Assembly (NCBI RefSeq): GCF_000017625.1
Contig: NC_009712.1
Location: 868,001 to 932,000, forward strand
Source of the DNA: Methanoregula boonei 6A8
GTDB taxonomy: Archaea > Halobacteriota > Methanomicrobia > Methanomicrobiales > Methanospirillaceae
DNA length: 64,000 bases
Direction of reading: 5' to 3'
Part shown: one piece after another, positions 1 to 9,992 of the stretch
Layout: every line of letters begins with the position of its first letter
Position numbering within the stretch: position 1 is the stretch's first letter
The notes under the pieces: model-generated
Databases searched by the model: none
What the model saw: only the letters and a program-made list of their open reading frames with translations
Told to the model about the DNA's origin: nothing
Position numbers and translations under genes: made by a program

Positions 1-2
1 TC

Positions 3-2435
3 AGGGAAGAGAACACCCGGTCCACACAGGAGCTTGAGGCGACTCGGGCCCGGCTTGCGGAATCAGAGGACACGGTCCGTACGCTTGGGACTGAGAAAAA
101 CGAACTTGAGCAGGCCCTCCGTGGCGATGCCGAATCGTTGAACCGTGACCTTGCCCAGACACGCAAAGAGCTTGAGGATGCCAGGAAAGATCTCACGGAT
201 ATTTCCGGGGAAAAGGATGCGCTTGCGACACAGGTTTCCGGCCTCTGTCATGGCCGGGACGAGGACAAGAAAGCCCTCGATGCATTTTCTGTCGAGATCG
301 GGCAGCTCAGAAGCTCCCTTGCCGGTGAGAAGAACCGGGCAGAATCGGCTGAGGTGGAAGTAAAATCCATCCTCCAGGAGAAGGCAAAATCCGAGCAGGA
401 ACTCCGCCAGATGATTGAGGATATTACGGGAAGGGCTGCGCAGCAGTCCCAGGAATGCATGCGCCTTTCCGATGTCCTTGCTGAGGAAAAAGAAGCGCGG
501 ACCGCTGCTGAAGAAAAGTGTGTAGCACTTGCCCAGGAAGCATCAAAGAAAGAAGCTGCATCTGCTGCAGAAAAGAACGCGCTTGCAGAGCACCTTGCAA
601 CATTCCAGCAGAAGTACGATACACTGACAGAATCGTTAGGGGCCGAACGCCAGAAAAGCCAGTCGCTGGAGGCAGAAATTGCCCGCGTTTCCGGGGAAAA
701 GGAGGAGGCCGGGCGCAGCCTTGTGGATCTGCAGGACAAGCTCCGCGAAGCGGTTGCCCTTGGGGAGGAGGAGCGGCGGCTCCGTGCAGAGGCACAGGCA
801 GATGCGGCTGAGGCTGCCGCAACAAAGGAAGCGGAGAACCAGGCGCTCAAAGCCGACAATGCCAAAGCCCAGAACGAACTGGAAAAAGCACAGGCCGATC
901 TGGCAGCTGCCCGGCAGGATCTGGACGCTGCGCTGGATACGCACAAGGCCATTAAGGAGGAACTGTCGGCCGCAGCCCTTGCCGGTGCACAGTCCGATAA
1001 GCTTGCCCGTTCGGCCGCATCCGAATCGGAGCAGATTAAGGCGGAACTTGCAACCGAGCGGCGGCTGCACCGTGCCACGGAAGAAAAATATGCTGACCTG
1101 GCCCGGTCAGCAGAGCAGATCGGACGTGAACGGGATGCTGCAAAGGAGCAGGCCGCGCTACTGGAACAGGAACTGCATGCACAGATCCAGGAGCTTACCG
1201 ACGCACTCGAATCCGAAAAAGGTGCACGCGCCCGGGCGGAAGAGGCACTCAGCCAGGTCACGCCTGTCCTGGAATCGGCCGATCGCAGGCTTAAGGAAGC
1301 AGAAGAGGAAAAGGCCGCGGCACGGGTTACCGGTGAACAGTTCACTGCACGCGAGAGCGAGTTGCGTGCACGGATCCAGGATCTCTCCGCAGCGCTTGAT
1401 GCAGAGAAAGAGGCCCATGATCAGGTAAAGGACGAACTTGCAGAGATCTCCCGGCAGCGTAATGTGGCTGACCAGCAGACAAAAACGGCAACAGACAAGT
1501 GGAATGCGGACGTTGCCCGCCTCACCGGCCAGATCGCAGAGCTTGAAACAGAACTCCGGACCGGCCTCGAGCGGCAGCGCTCGCTTGAGGAACAACTCCG
1601 TGCAGCAGAGAGGGAGCAGGCAGAAAAAGAGGCGGCCCTTCAGGCTCTCTCGCAGGAGATCGAGCGGGCCAGGTCAGCGCTCGATGCAGAAAAAGAGGAG
1701 CGCCATGCTGCCGAGGAAGCATATGCCGAGACCCGGGAAGCCCTTGCCGAGATCAGGAAAAAGCCTCATGTCCCCTCAACTGCAATCGAAGAAATCCCTG
1801 TGGGAGGTCATGCCCTTGTTGTCCAGTCCCCGGATCTCCCTGCTCCGATCCGGGAGGTTTCCCATGCCCTGGTACGAAAGGAGATAGACCGTATTGTTCC
1901 GGTTCAGCCGCAGGTGCCGAAGGATCCGGAAAACCCGGATGTGGAAATCCCGCATGTTCAGATCCGGACGGTAGAGGATCTCTTTGAAGAGCCCCGGGAG
2001 ATCGGAGCAGATGAGCTGCCGGATGCGGTTCCCGCTGGAGAATCCCCGGAGGAACCGGTGGATGATCCGGGTGAGGAAACCCTGCAGCCCGGGGATGACA
2101 CAGAGGCAGATTTGCCAGAAACTCCTGACAACGAAGATGAACCCGGCGATGAAGCGGGTGAAGAAGAGGCTGGTGAAGGGGAGACAGATGAGACGGACGA
2201 AACCCCGGGAACGGCGGTCCGTTATGCAGGGGTCCCGGTCTTTAGCCGGGGGCAATGGTTTGATCTGGTAAAATGGGCCCATAATGCCGATTCGCTCAGC
2301 CATGAAGAGCGTATCCGGATCGTAAAGTTTGGCCGGCTGATCCAGAAAGGCCGGGTACTGACCCGGCGGCAGGAATCACAGCTTGCGGAGCTCATGCTGC
2401 TTGCACACGCAAAAGGGTACCGTCCGCATGAATAA
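3..2435 (+). CDS. Large coiled-coil protein, 5' end outside the window
   Basis: The reading frame is open from the first bases of the window, so the true start lies upstream and only the C-terminal ~810 residues are seen. Most of it is a very long Glu/Ala/Lys/Gln-rich heptad-type coiled coil with loosely repeated segments of the type AEEKcAdLAr. This is followed by a Pro/Asp/Glu-rich acidic linker (roughly residues 615-690 counted from the TTG at 138) and a compact basic C-terminal domain of about 70 residues that begins VRYAGVPVF. No catalytic motif is visible. A structural, tethering or SMC-like scaffold role is possible but unproven. Large shadow ORFs on the other strand reflect the GC-rich repetitive composition. 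Confidence 0.85.
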   Translation, partial: REENTRSTQELEATRARLAESEDTVRTLGTEKNELEQALRGDAESLNRDLAQTRKELEDARKDLTDISGEKDALATQVSGLCHGRDEDKKALDAFSVEIGQLRSSLAGEKNRAESAEVEVKSILQEKAKSEQELRQMIEDITGRAAQQSQECMRLSDVLAEEKEARTAAEEKCVALAQEASKKEAASAAEKNALAEHLATFQQKYDTLTESLGAERQKSQSLEAEIARVSGEKEEAGRSLVDLQDKLREAVALGEEERRLRAEAQADAAEAAATKEAENQALKADNAKAQNELEKAQADLAAARQDLDAALDTHKAIKEELSAAALAGAQSDKLARSAASESEQIKAELATERRLHRATEEKYADLARSAEQIGRERDAAKEQAALLEQELHAQIQELTDALESEKGARARAEEALSQVTPVLESADRRLKEAEEEKAAARVTGEQFTARESELRARIQDLSAALDAEKEAHDQVKDELAEISRQRNVADQQTKTATDKWNADVARLTGQIAELETELRTGLERQRSLEEQLRAAEREQAEKEAALQALSQEIERARSALDAEKEERHAAEEAYAETREALAEIRKKPHVPSTAIEEIPVGGHALVVQSPDLPAPIREVSHALVRKEIDRIVPVQPQVPKDPENPDVEIPHVQIRTVEDLFEEPREIGADELPDAVPAGESPEEPVDDPGEETLQPGDDTEADLPETPDNEDEPGDEAGEEEAGEGETDETDETPGTAVRYAGVPVFSRGQWFDLVKWAHNADSLSHEERIRIVKFGRLIQKGRVLTRRQESQLAELMLLAHAKGYRPHE

Positions 2436-2453
2436 CGTTACGGATCATTGACC

Positions 2454-2460
2454 TTTTTTT
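2454..2460 (+). terminator. Poly-T tract after the coiled-coil gene
   Basis: A run of seven T residues lies about 20 bases after the stop codon. Archaeal transcription commonly ends at such U-tracts without a hairpin. The next gene is convergent. Confidence 0.45.
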
Positions 2461-2534
2461 GAATAATTGCGTATTTTCGGACAGCCCTCTTTACCCACCT
2501 GATCACGAAAGAGGATCGGGAAGCAATTCCCGGG

Positions 2535-3281
2535 TTACCGGCGGCCTGTTCCCTGGACTGCAGCCGGTTGTACCCGGGCTCCCGGTGAGGAAGCCTGCCG
2601 GACGGTAACATCTGACAAGTACACCATGATCCCAAGGCATATCGCAAGACCTGCAAGGCCGGCAGGGAATGCAAGTGCCGGTACAAGGATCCCCGTGCCA
2701 TCCAGGATGAGAAGGATAAGGAGCACTCCGCCATGCAGCACATGGAACCACCTGATACGGTGATCCTCATGGTCACAGGGGCGGATGGATCCGGCAATCT
2801 GCGTTTGGCTCAACGGGAAAAAAGGGAAGATCCCTTTCCGTGTGCATAGATCTTCGATGAGATGGAATATCATGCCAAGGAAAAGCCCGAAAAGGAAGAT
2901 TATACCATCGATTGTGTTGGCGGGTGAGATGATATATGCAGGAATGAGCAGAAGCAGGCCGGAACTGAGTGTTATAAAGAGTATTCCCGGGAGAGAATGA
3001 GTGAGGCGTTTATCAGTCGGATCGGTTACCGGCAGTTCGAGGGCAGCATAGATCCGGTACAGGATCCACGCACAGGCTTTCCGGGGAAGCTGGACAAGAG
3101 CCCATGCAAGCGTCCGCGGGCCTGTTTTTTTTGGCCGGGACATGTGGATGTCGGGCAGGAGTGACCCTATGCAGGTACCGGTGCACACGAGAAATGCTAT
3201 AATCGGTCGGGTAAAAAGGAAGGAACTGAAGAGGATAAGGGAGCAGATGAGAGCAAGTGCGAAATGATGCCGGGTGATCAT
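2535..3281 (-). CDS. DUF457/YdjM-like membrane-bound metal-dependent hydrolase
   Basis: A 248-residue integral membrane protein. The N-terminus has a His in the first segment (ITRHHFALAL), followed by GSLLPDIH after the second hydrophobic stretch, then RLTHSLPG and MIFHLIEDLCTRKGI. This is the H...LPDID...THS...H.x.D pattern of the DUF457 (YdjM/YbcI) family of predicted membrane metal-dependent hydrolases; here the usual LPDID reads LPDIH. About five or six membrane segments are visible, and the C-terminus is polar. The substrate is unknown. It stands alone, convergent with the coiled-coil gene. Confidence 0.75.
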   Translation of the reverse strand: MITRHHFALALICSLILFSSFLFTRPIIAFLVCTGTCIGSLLPDIHMSRPKKTGPRTLAWALVQLPRKACAWILYRIYAALELPVTDPTDKRLTHSLPGILFITLSSGLLLLIPAYIISPANTIDGIIFLFGLFLGMIFHLIEDLCTRKGIFPFFPLSQTQIAGSIRPCDHEDHRIRWFHVLHGGVLLILLILDGTGILVPALAFPAGLAGLAICLGIMVYLSDVTVRQASSPGARVQPAAVQGTGRR

Positions 3282-3929
3282 AGGTAGGGATCCTGAAACA
3301 TTCTCCTGTTCCGGCAGTTCGCTTGTGTCAAGCCGCGGTATCGCTCATTCCGACAAAAGCGAAAAAGGCCCTGATTATGCTGTAAGGAGAATATCGTAAC
3401 TGTTCCATATATGCATTAGGATTTTACTTATTTTGCCTGTTGATAAAAGGGAAATCATTAACGAACTCTCCAGACCGGTCCTTTTCCTCATCATTCCCTG
3501 TCACTGGCGGGTATGAACGGTTTCGCTCTTTTTAAAACGACCTGCAGAACAGGAAACTGCCCGGCATCTTTTTTACCCGGGGATTACCATGATAATCCAT
3601 ACGTACCGGGCACAAGCGGGCACTCCCTCCCACAAAAGGCCGGCCCGGCGATATCTGCCGTACGCCTGCGGGAGTGTGCCAGGTACCTTTGCGAGGTGAT
3701 AGCATCTAAGGGATACATGTTCCTGCCCCGTTTATCCGGCTGGGCCACCACCGGTTATCTTTGACCGGAGAACTCTCATCTCTTCCGGATAATTGATCAT
3801 GTATACACCATTTGGGTCGACAGATGTATACTGCCAATCGTTACTCTGTCGATAAAATAAAACAAAATTTTTAACTACTTTCCTGCAAAAGGTTACTTGA
3901 AAATATTAACTTTTGAGGTTTGTTGTTTT
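3282..3929. other. 650-base intergenic region upstream of modA
   Basis: No convincing gene is seen here. An 83-codon ORF at 3513-3764 on the plus strand has no family resemblance and odd composition. The last ~130 bases carry repeated and inverted motifs and AT-rich promoter-like DNA, described separately. Confidence 0.5.
3799..3852 (+). promoter_or_regulatory. Candidate operator region of the mod operon
   Basis: The octamer ATGTATAC occurs twice, at 3799-3806 and 3824-3831, exactly 25 bases apart. It is interleaved with an inverted repeat, TCGACAGA at 3817-3824 and TCTGTCGA at 3845-3852. An AT-rich stretch (about 3851-3875) that could hold the TATA element follows, then the modA start at 3930. 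The layout suits binding by a dimeric regulator such as a ModE-type protein, but the match to any known consensus was not checked. Confidence 0.4.
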
Positions 3930-4883
3930 ATGAACGGAAAACTGACACCATCCCGCCTTGCACTCATCAGCCTTGTCCTTGGACTCCTGATGGTCACGGC
4001 ATTCTTTGCCGGCTGCACGCAGAGCACGACTACCACCGCGACTCCTGCAGCAACCGCGGCTCCCACCGCAGCATCGACCCCGGCTGCCACACCGGTGGCC
4101 ACGGTTGCAACCGCAGCCCCGACAACGGTAGCTACGACAGCGACCCCGGCCCCGACCTTTACGCCATCGCGCACCAACATTGTTGCCTTTACAGCTGCAT
4201 CGCTCACCGGAGCCGCGCCGACTATCGCATCGTCCTTTAATGCAGCCTACCCCCCCGACACGGTATCGTTTGACCTTGACGGAACCCAGGCCCTCAAGAC
4301 CCAGATCGAGAACGGAGCATATGCAGATGTCTTCATCTCGGCAAGCAACTCGTATACCAATACCCTTACTAAAGAGGGATACCTTGTTCCAAGCACGGTA
4401 AAGACACTGACGACCAACTACGTGACCGTCATCCTCCCTGCCTCGAACCCGGCAAACATCCAGTCTCTCTCCGATCTTGCAAAGCCCGGAATAAAAATCG
4501 CTATGGCAGCAAACACCGTGCCGGTCGGCACTGCGACAACTGCGGTCTTAAACAACCTGGCAAACGACACGTACAGCCAGAGCTGGAAGAACCAGACCAT
4601 CAGTAACGTGGTCACCTACGAAACATCAGAACCTGCCGTTGCCACAAAAGTCTCCCTTGGCGAAGTAGATGCAGGATTCGTGTACCAGTCCACTGCGAAT
4701 GCAGCTCCAAGCGGAACCTACCAGTCCATTACCATCCCAAAGAAGGATAACTACCTGCAGACCTACACGATTGCCATCGTTAACCAGAGCCAGAACAAGG
4801 CCGTGGGTTCCTGGTTCGAGCAGTACATGCTCTCTGCCGCAGGACAGAACATCCTGGCCCAGTACGGGTTCACTGCACCGTAA
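3930..4883 (+). CDS. modA: Molybdate ABC transporter substrate-binding lipoprotein
   Basis: Extracytoplasmic binding protein for molybdate or tungstate, the first gene of modABC. I chose the ATG at 3930 rather than the TTG at 3897 because GAGGT lies about 10 bases upstream and a normal lipoprotein signal follows (hydrophobic segment ending FFAGC). After the lipid-anchor Cys comes a ~40-residue Thr/Ala/Pro tether, then the ModA fold beginning with AFTAASLTGAAPTIASSF, with DLDGTQALKTQIENGAYADV and a late VDAGFVYQST segment typical of the family. The order binding protein, permease, ATPase supports the call. Molybdate versus tungstate preference cannot be read from the sequence; methanogens need either metal for formylmethanofuran dehydrogenase and formate dehydrogenase. 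Confidence 0.9.
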   Translation: MNGKLTPSRLALISLVLGLLMVTAFFAGCTQSTTTTATPAATAAPTAASTPAATPVATVATAAPTTVATTATPAPTFTPSRTNIVAFTAASLTGAAPTIASSFNAAYPPDTVSFDLDGTQALKTQIENGAYADVFISASNSYTNTLTKEGYLVPSTVKTLTTNYVTVILPASNPANIQSLSDLAKPGIKIAMAANTVPVGTATTAVLNNLANDTYSQSWKNQTISNVVTYETSEPAVATKVSLGEVDAGFVYQSTANAAPSGTYQSITIPKKDNYLQTYTIAIVNQSQNKAVGSWFEQYMLSAAGQNILAQYGFTAP

Positions 4884-4957
4884 TTAAAAAAAAATATCCT
4901 TATTTTTCCCATCAGCCGTGCCGGTCGGCGTTTTCCTGCCGGTAGAAACTTGACCCC

Positions 4958-5779
4958 ATGATCCCCCACAGCCTCCGGCCAAAAAATTACCGGCAGAGCC
5001 TGACTTACCTTGCCGCAGGGATCCTGATCGTTTCTGTTACCCTCTATCTCGCCCTTCCGATCGTGGCATTATTTCTCCGGATCCCTCCGGATCAGTTCTT
5101 TTCCACGCTCCATAACCCTGATGTTATCAGCGCACTCTGGCTGAGCCTGTTTACCACTGTGGTCACTCTTGTCGTAGTCATCCTTGTCGGTACGCCATTT
5201 GCGTACTTCCATTCCCGGTACACGTACCCCGGGAAAGTGATTGTTGACACCCTCATCGATCTCCCACTTGTCCTCCCCCCTGCAGTGGCGGGTGTGGCCC
5301 TCCTTATGCTGTGGGGCAGGACCGGGCTCCTTGGAAGGTACTTCAACATGTTCGGGATTACGATTGCCTTTACCACGCTTGCCGTGATCATGGCGCAGAT
5401 CTTTGTGGCATCCCCGTTCTATCTCCGGCAGGCAAAATCCCTCTTCGAGCAGCTTGACCCGGCATACGAACAGACCGCACGGACACTGGGGTCTTCACCC
5501 CTTCGGACCCTTGTCCTTGTTACCCTTCCTATGACTGCAGGAGGTCTGATCTCGGGTGCGGTCATGACCTTTGGCCGGGCACTTGGGGAGTTTGGCGCTA
5601 CCATTATGTTTGCCGGGAATCTCCCCGGGGTAACCCAGACCATGCCGCTTGCCGTGTACGTGGGTATGGAAGGGGACCTTTATGTCGGGCTGACCATATC
5701 CATACTTCTTGTGATCATCTCATTTACCATCATGATCATCGTGCGTCTGGTCCAGAAACGGGAGGCGGGCCATGCTTGA
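4958..5779 (+). CDS. modB: Molybdate ABC transporter permease
   Basis: A 273-residue permease with about six membrane segments. It carries the BPD_transp_1 signature loop in the C-terminal half (FGRALGEFGATIMFAGNLPG), the cytoplasmic EAA motif that docks with the ATPase and is characteristic of ModB/CysU-type permeases. It starts 75 bases after modA and its 3' end overlaps modC by 8 bases, so ModB and ModC are probably translationally coupled. Signature and neighbours make the assignment firm; the oxyanion preference is inferred from ModA. Confidence 0.92.
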   Translation: MIPHSLRPKNYRQSLTYLAAGILIVSVTLYLALPIVALFLRIPPDQFFSTLHNPDVISALWLSLFTTVVTLVVVILVGTPFAYFHSRYTYPGKVIVDTLIDLPLVLPPAVAGVALLMLWGRTGLLGRYFNMFGITIAFTTLAVIMAQIFVASPFYLRQAKSLFEQLDPAYEQTARTLGSSPLRTLVLVTLPMTAGGLISGAVMTFGRALGEFGATIMFAGNLPGVTQTMPLAVYVGMEGDLYVGLTISILLVIISFTIMIIVRLVQKREAGHA

Positions 5780-6470
5780 GGCTTCGATGGTAAAGCGCCT
5801 GCGCGATTACACGCTTGATTTTACGCTTCGGGCAGAATCCGGGCAGATCACCGTCCTGATGGGTACAAACGGCTCGGGAAAATCGACCTCCCTCAATATC
5901 ATTGCCGGCCTCCTGCAACCGGATACTGCGAAGATCACCTTAAACGGGGAGTGCATCTGCGAAACCCGGGAAGGGATCAATATACCGGTTGAGGATCGCC
6001 GGATTGGTTATGTTCTCCAGAATCCTGCGGTCTTTCCCCATATGACCGTACATGACAATGTGGCATTTGGCCTTCGTGCCCGGCGCACCCCGAAAGCAGA
6101 AGTTACCGGATATGTGGCTGAATGGATGGATCGTATGCATATCACGGATCTTGCCGGAGTCAAAGCCGGGAACCTTTCAGGGGGGCAGAAGCAGCGGGTA
6201 GCCCTTGCCCGGGCACTGGCAACAGATCCCGTTCTTCTGATGCTGGACGAGCCTTTCACCGCTCTTGATGCAGAGAGTACACAGTCTGTAAAGGATCTTA
6301 CACGGCAGTATGTCCGCGACTTTAACATTCCCTGCATCCTTGTGACACACCGGGTTGCCGACAGCGAGGAGATCGGTGACCGGGCCTGTGTGCTCTGCCA
6401 GGGAAGGATGGAATGGGAGGGTATTCCAACCGAAATGCCGGAGCTCTGCACGGTCTGCCGGTGCCCATGA
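5772..6470 (+). CDS. modC: Molybdate ABC transporter ATPase, short form
   Basis: ABC ATPase energising ModAB. The Walker A motif is GTNGSGKST (about residues 31-39), the Q-loop lies in GYVLQNPAVFPHM, the ABC signature is LSGGQKQRVALARAL, the Walker B is LLMLDEPFTALD and the switch His is in LVTHR. At 232 residues it is much shorter than bacterial ModC (about 350) and has no C-terminal TOBE molybdate-sensing domain, so feedback inhibition by bound oxyanion through that domain is not expected. It ends with a Cys-rich tail (CTVCRCP). It overlaps modB and closes the operon. Confidence 0.9.
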   Translation: MLEASMVKRLRDYTLDFTLRAESGQITVLMGTNGSGKSTSLNIIAGLLQPDTAKITLNGECICETREGINIPVEDRRIGYVLQNPAVFPHMTVHDNVAFGLRARRTPKAEVTGYVAEWMDRMHITDLAGVKAGNLSGGQKQRVALARALATDPVLLMLDEPFTALDAESTQSVKDLTRQYVRDFNIPCILVTHRVADSEEIGDRACVLCQGRMEWEGIPTEMPELCTVCRCP

Positions 6471-6521
6471 AATGATGGCCGGCATGGCTGTTGGCTGATA
6501 GTATCAAGGGGACTATCCACC

Positions 6522-6536
6522 AGATTTTTATAATAG
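6522..6536 (+). promoter_or_regulatory. TATA-like element of the membrane PAS gene
   Basis: AT-rich TTTTTATAATAGG lies about 25-30 bases before the ATG at 6555. With archaeal TATA-to-start spacing this predicts a leaderless or almost leaderless transcript. Confidence 0.4.
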
Positions 6537-6554
6537 GATCCGACAGGATCATGT

Positions 6555-7259
6555 ATGGTGGACACAGAAAGGCTGACCTGGCCGGTCCGGCGAAGGGGAG
6601 ATTTTCTCCGCATTGTTTCCTATATCATCCTTGCAACCGCGCTCATCTTTATTGTCGACGCCATTACCCCTTTGGGCGTGGTGGTCTGGGTCTTGTATCT
6701 CATCCCCCTGTTCCTGACCGTATACCTCAGCTGGAAGTACGCCCCTGTCCTGATGACCGGTATATTCATCCTCCTGATGGCGGTAAGCCTTTTTCTTTCA
6801 CCCCGTGATATCCCGCTCGGGTACGCGATCATTGACCGGGTCTTTTTTGCCCTGATTCTTGTGATCGCATCGTTCTTTATCAAGGATTACGTGGCAAGCG
6901 TCGAGGAGATCGCAGCAAACGAAGAGCGGTACCGCTCCCTTATCGAATGGTTGCCGGAGGGGGTCGTAGTCTGCAAGGGAGACCGGATTGCGTACCTGAA
7001 TCCTGCAGGAAAAAGGCTGCTCGGGATAGAGAATGAAAAGGGGGAGACAGAGATCACCGGCATGATCGAACCGGATATGCGGGGACTCTTCCGGGAACGG
7101 CTCAGTCAGGCCGCATTGGGTGCACGATCGGATATGGGGGCCATCCGGCTGGTGCGGCATGACGGGGGCGAGGTTACCGTCATGATGAGTCTGGGCAGCA
7201 TTTTCTGGGAAAACAGGAATGCGGTCCAGATCGTGATGCGGGCTGCCTCAACCGGATAA
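6555..7259 (+). CDS. Membrane-anchored PAS-domain protein without a kinase
   Basis: A 234-residue protein with four closely spaced membrane segments (about residues 18-110) followed by one PAS domain (about 125-230; ANEERYRSLIEWLPEGVVV, then AYLNPAGKRLLGI). There is no histidine-kinase, GGDEF or helix-turn-helix part, so it ends as a sensor module. The membrane part resembles the MASE/4TM input regions of archaeal sensor kinases. It may act by partnering with a separate kinase or may be a truncated sensor; the sequence does not decide. It lies 84 bases after modC with its own promoter-like element. Confidence 0.75.
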   Translation: MVDTERLTWPVRRRGDFLRIVSYIILATALIFIVDAITPLGVVVWVLYLIPLFLTVYLSWKYAPVLMTGIFILLMAVSLFLSPRDIPLGYAIIDRVFFALILVIASFFIKDYVASVEEIAANEERYRSLIEWLPEGVVVCKGDRIAYLNPAGKRLLGIENEKGETEITGMIEPDMRGLFRERLSQAALGARSDMGAIRLVRHDGGEVTVMMSLGSIFWENRNAVQIVMRAASTG

Positions 7260-7456
7260 ACTCGCTTTTGGTGAAGCGGCAGGGTATTCGCCGACTGGAG
7301 TATTATGACCGGCAGAGAGTTCCCGGCAAGTCTCTCACGGGATGTTCTCTGGTTGATCCCAGAACTGACGCAATGTATCAAAGCGGCGGCAGAGAGCGAT
7401 TGTGATAGTTAATATACAAAAAGATCGTCTAAACTAACTAAATGGCAACGATAAGA

Positions 7457-7473
7457 CTATTTAAATTATATAG
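7457..7473 (+). promoter_or_regulatory. Probable TATA promoter of the kdp operon
   Basis: TTTAAATTATATAGG lies about 90 bases before the kdp start codon, predicting a transcript start near 7490-7500 and a leader of roughly 60 bases. The start codon at 7557 has GAGG at 7545-7548. The 7260-7556 interval otherwise shows nothing that I can name. Confidence 0.5.
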
Positions 7474-7556
7474 GATTACTTTGGAAGCATCGTACAACGT
7501 GTCTGCAGGGCCAAAGATGCCAAAAGAAGCCCGCGTACGCTGATGAGGCGGTCGTT

Positions 7557-9992
7557 ATGACTACCACCGGATCCATAGGATCCCTGATCAAAAAACAGGC
7601 AAAACCTGCGGTACTGATCTTTTTGCTGCTCACCCTTATCGTGGGCCTTCTTTACCCGCTTGTTGTCACAGGTATCGCCCAGCTGGCATTCCCGGTTCAG
7701 GCAAACGGTGATCTTCTCGTCCATAACGGACAGGTTGCCGGCTCATCCCAGATCGGCCAGCCGTTCTCGTCCCCCCAGTATTTCTGGGGACGTCTCTCGG
7801 CTACCTCTCCGGTGCCCTACAATGCCGGGTCATCGACGGGCTCCAACCTGGGGCCCAATAACCCGGCGCTTGTGCAGCAGGTCCAGGCCCGGATCGATGC
7901 GCTGCATGCCGTGGATCCAAGTAATACCCAGGAAATCCCGGTTGACCTTGTCACCGCTTCAGGAAGCGGCCTTGACCCGGACATCTCGGTTGCAGCTGCG
8001 TATTATCAGGTGCCCCGGGTGGCCCGCGAACGCAACCTCACACAGGCCGCGGTATCATCTCTTGTTGCTTCGCAGGTCGAACCCCGCCAGTTTGGGATCT
8101 TCGGGGAGCCCCGGGTAAATGTTCTCTCCCTTAACCTTGCGCTTGATGATCTTTCAGAGAATAAGATCTCCGTATCTGAAACAGGATCGTCCCTTCCTCT
8201 CCTGAATCATCCCCCCGATCTTGTCTTTGGCATGCTGATTGCAGACTGGATCCAGGTGCTCCTCTTTATTGTGATCGTTGCACTGATCTCCATCCCGCTG
8301 GGTGCGTGGATGGCAAAGATCTTTACCGGCAAACCAAACTTCCTCTCTCCCCTCATCTCGTGGGTTGAGACAAAAGTCCTTACCGCCTGCGGTATTGCAC
8401 CGGGCGAGGAAATGGACTGGAAGGAATTTGCCGTGGCAGTCATGGTCTTTACCGTTCCCTGCATTGCTGCGGTCTTTATCCTCCAGGAGATACAGCAGTT
8501 CCTGCCCCTCAACCCGTCAGGCCTCGGCGCAGTTCCCTGGGATCTCTCGCTCAACACCGCGGTAAGCTTTGCCACCAACACCAACTGGCAGGCGTATGTG
8601 CCGGAAGTAACACTGAGTTACTTCACCCAGATGGTGGGTCTTGTCGTCCAGAACTTTGTCTCGGCAGCAGTCGGGCTTGCGGTCCTTATTGCGCTCATCT
8701 ACGCGTTCTCGCGCAAATCTGCCACAACCCTCGGGAACTTCTGGGTGCTTCTCGTGCGCAGCGTGATGATCCTCCTCCCCATTGCGGTTATCATCGCGCT
8801 TGTTCTCGTCTCGCAGGGCACACCCCAGACCTTTGGCGGGCCGGTCACCGTTCCGCTTCTCGATAAGCTCAACGATACTACCGGAGCCCTGGTCGCCACC
8901 CAGACCATCCCGCTTGGGCCCGTTGCCTCGCAGGTGGCCATCAAGATGCTGGGGACAAACGGCGGCGGGTACTATAATGCAAACTCGGCCCATCCGCTGG
9001 AGAACCCAACGCCGTTCTCAAACTTTGTCGAGATGTTTGCCATGATTATCATCCCCGCCGCGCTCTGCATCACGTTTGGGACCATGATCGGCTCACGGAG
9101 GAAAGGGGTGGCCCTCATCCTTGCTATGACCCTCATATTCCTTCCGCTGTTAGGTCTTACCATCTGGTCCGAACAGGGAGGCAACCCGGTACTGACACCA
9201 CTCGGTGTTGACCAGGCACCATCAGCCTTCCAATCCGGCGGGAACATGGAAGGAAAAGAGGTGCGCTTTGGGGCGGTCACCTCAGCGCTCTTTGCCGTGA
9301 GCACAACGAGCACCTCCTGCGGGGCGGTTAATTCCATGCACGATTCGTTCATGCCGGTTGCAGGGGGTGTTCTCCTCTTTGACATGCACCTTGGGGAGGT
9401 GGTCTTTGGCGGCGTCGGGTCCGGTCTCTATGGCATGCTCATCTTTGTGATAATCGCGATGTTTATCGCCGGCCTGATGGTGGGGAGGACCCCCGAACTC
9501 TACGGTAAGAAGATCGAGCAGCACGAGATGAAGATCGCCACGATCGTCATCCTCATCCCGATCATCATGATTCTGGCGTTCACCTCCCTTGCCGTCCTGA
9601 CACCTGCCGGCCAGGCCGGTGTTGCAAATCCCGGCCCGCATGGTTTTTCCGAGATCCTGTATGCCTACACCTCGGCATCCCAGAATAATGGCAGCGCTTT
9701 TGCCGGGCTTAATGCCAACAGCCTCTTTTATAATCTCACCACTGCGATCGCGATGTTTATCGGGAGGTATGCGATCATTATCCTGACTCTCGCACTTGCC
9801 GGATCGCTTGTGACAAAAAAGATCGTTCCTCCCAGTGAGGGGACTCTCCGGGACCACCGCCCGCTCTTTATCCTGTGGCTGGTCTTTGTTATCCTGATTG
9901 TTGGTGCGCTCAGTTTCCTGCCGGCGCTCTCGCTTGGTCCTGTTGCAGAATATATGGGAATGGTTGCAGGAGGGCTTGTCCATGTCATCTGA
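7557..9992 (+). CDS. kdpCA: Fused KdpC-KdpA potassium-transport protein
   Basis: A single 811-codon frame with two Kdp subunits in unusual order. Residues 1 to ~195 are KdpC: one N-terminal membrane helix ([20 protein letters not shown]), then [22 protein letters not shown], LGPNNPAL and [18 protein letters not shown]. After a linker of ~35 residues, about 230 to 811 are the KdpA channel-like subunit, with the four pore loops recognisable as [45 protein letters not shown] and [13 protein letters not shown]. Normally KdpA (~560) and KdpC (~190) are separate, with KdpC encoded last. No internal stop is present and a clean ribosome site precedes the start. It overlaps kdpB by 11 bases. K+ selectivity and coupling to KdpB are inferred from the family. 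Confidence 0.93.
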   Translation: MTTTGSIGSLIKKQAKPAVLIFLLLTLIVGLLYPLVVTGIAQLAFPVQANGDLLVHNGQVAGSSQIGQPFSSPQYFWGRLSATSPVPYNAGSSTGSNLGPNNPALVQQVQARIDALHAVDPSNTQEIPVDLVTASGSGLDPDISVAAAYYQVPRVARERNLTQAAVSSLVASQVEPRQFGIFGEPRVNVLSLNLALDDLSENKISVSETGSSLPLLNHPPDLVFGMLIADWIQVLLFIVIVALISIPLGAWMAKIFTGKPNFLSPLISWVETKVLTACGIAPGEEMDWKEFAVAVMVFTVPCIAAVFILQEIQQFLPLNPSGLGAVPWDLSLNTAVSFATNTNWQAYVPEVTLSYFTQMVGLVVQNFVSAAVGLAVLIALIYAFSRKSATTLGNFWVLLVRSVMILLPIAVIIALVLVSQGTPQTFGGPVTVPLLDKLNDTTGALVATQTIPLGPVASQVAIKMLGTNGGGYYNANSAHPLENPTPFSNFVEMFAMIIIPAALCITFGTMIGSRRKGVALILAMTLIFLPLLGLTIWSEQGGNPVLTPLGVDQAPSAFQSGGNMEGKEVRFGAVTSALFAVSTTSTSCGAVNSMHDSFMPVAGGVLLFDMHLGEVVFGGVGSGLYGMLIFVIIAMFIAGLMVGRTPELYGKKIEQHEMKIATIVILIPIIMILAFTSLAVLTPAGQAGVANPGPHGFSEILYAYTSASQNNGSAFAGLNANSLFYNLTTAIAMFIGRYAIIILTLALAGSLVTKKIVPPSEGTLRDHRPLFILWLVFVILIVGALSFLPALSLGPVAEYMGMVAGGLVHVI

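Noticed and set aside
248-1345. 365-codon Ser/Ala-rich ORF on the minus strand
   Set aside because: Shadow of the coiled-coil gene; low-complexity composition with no family features.
3513-3764. 83-codon ORF upstream of modA
   Set aside because: No ribosome site, no recognisable composition or motif; treated as intergenic.
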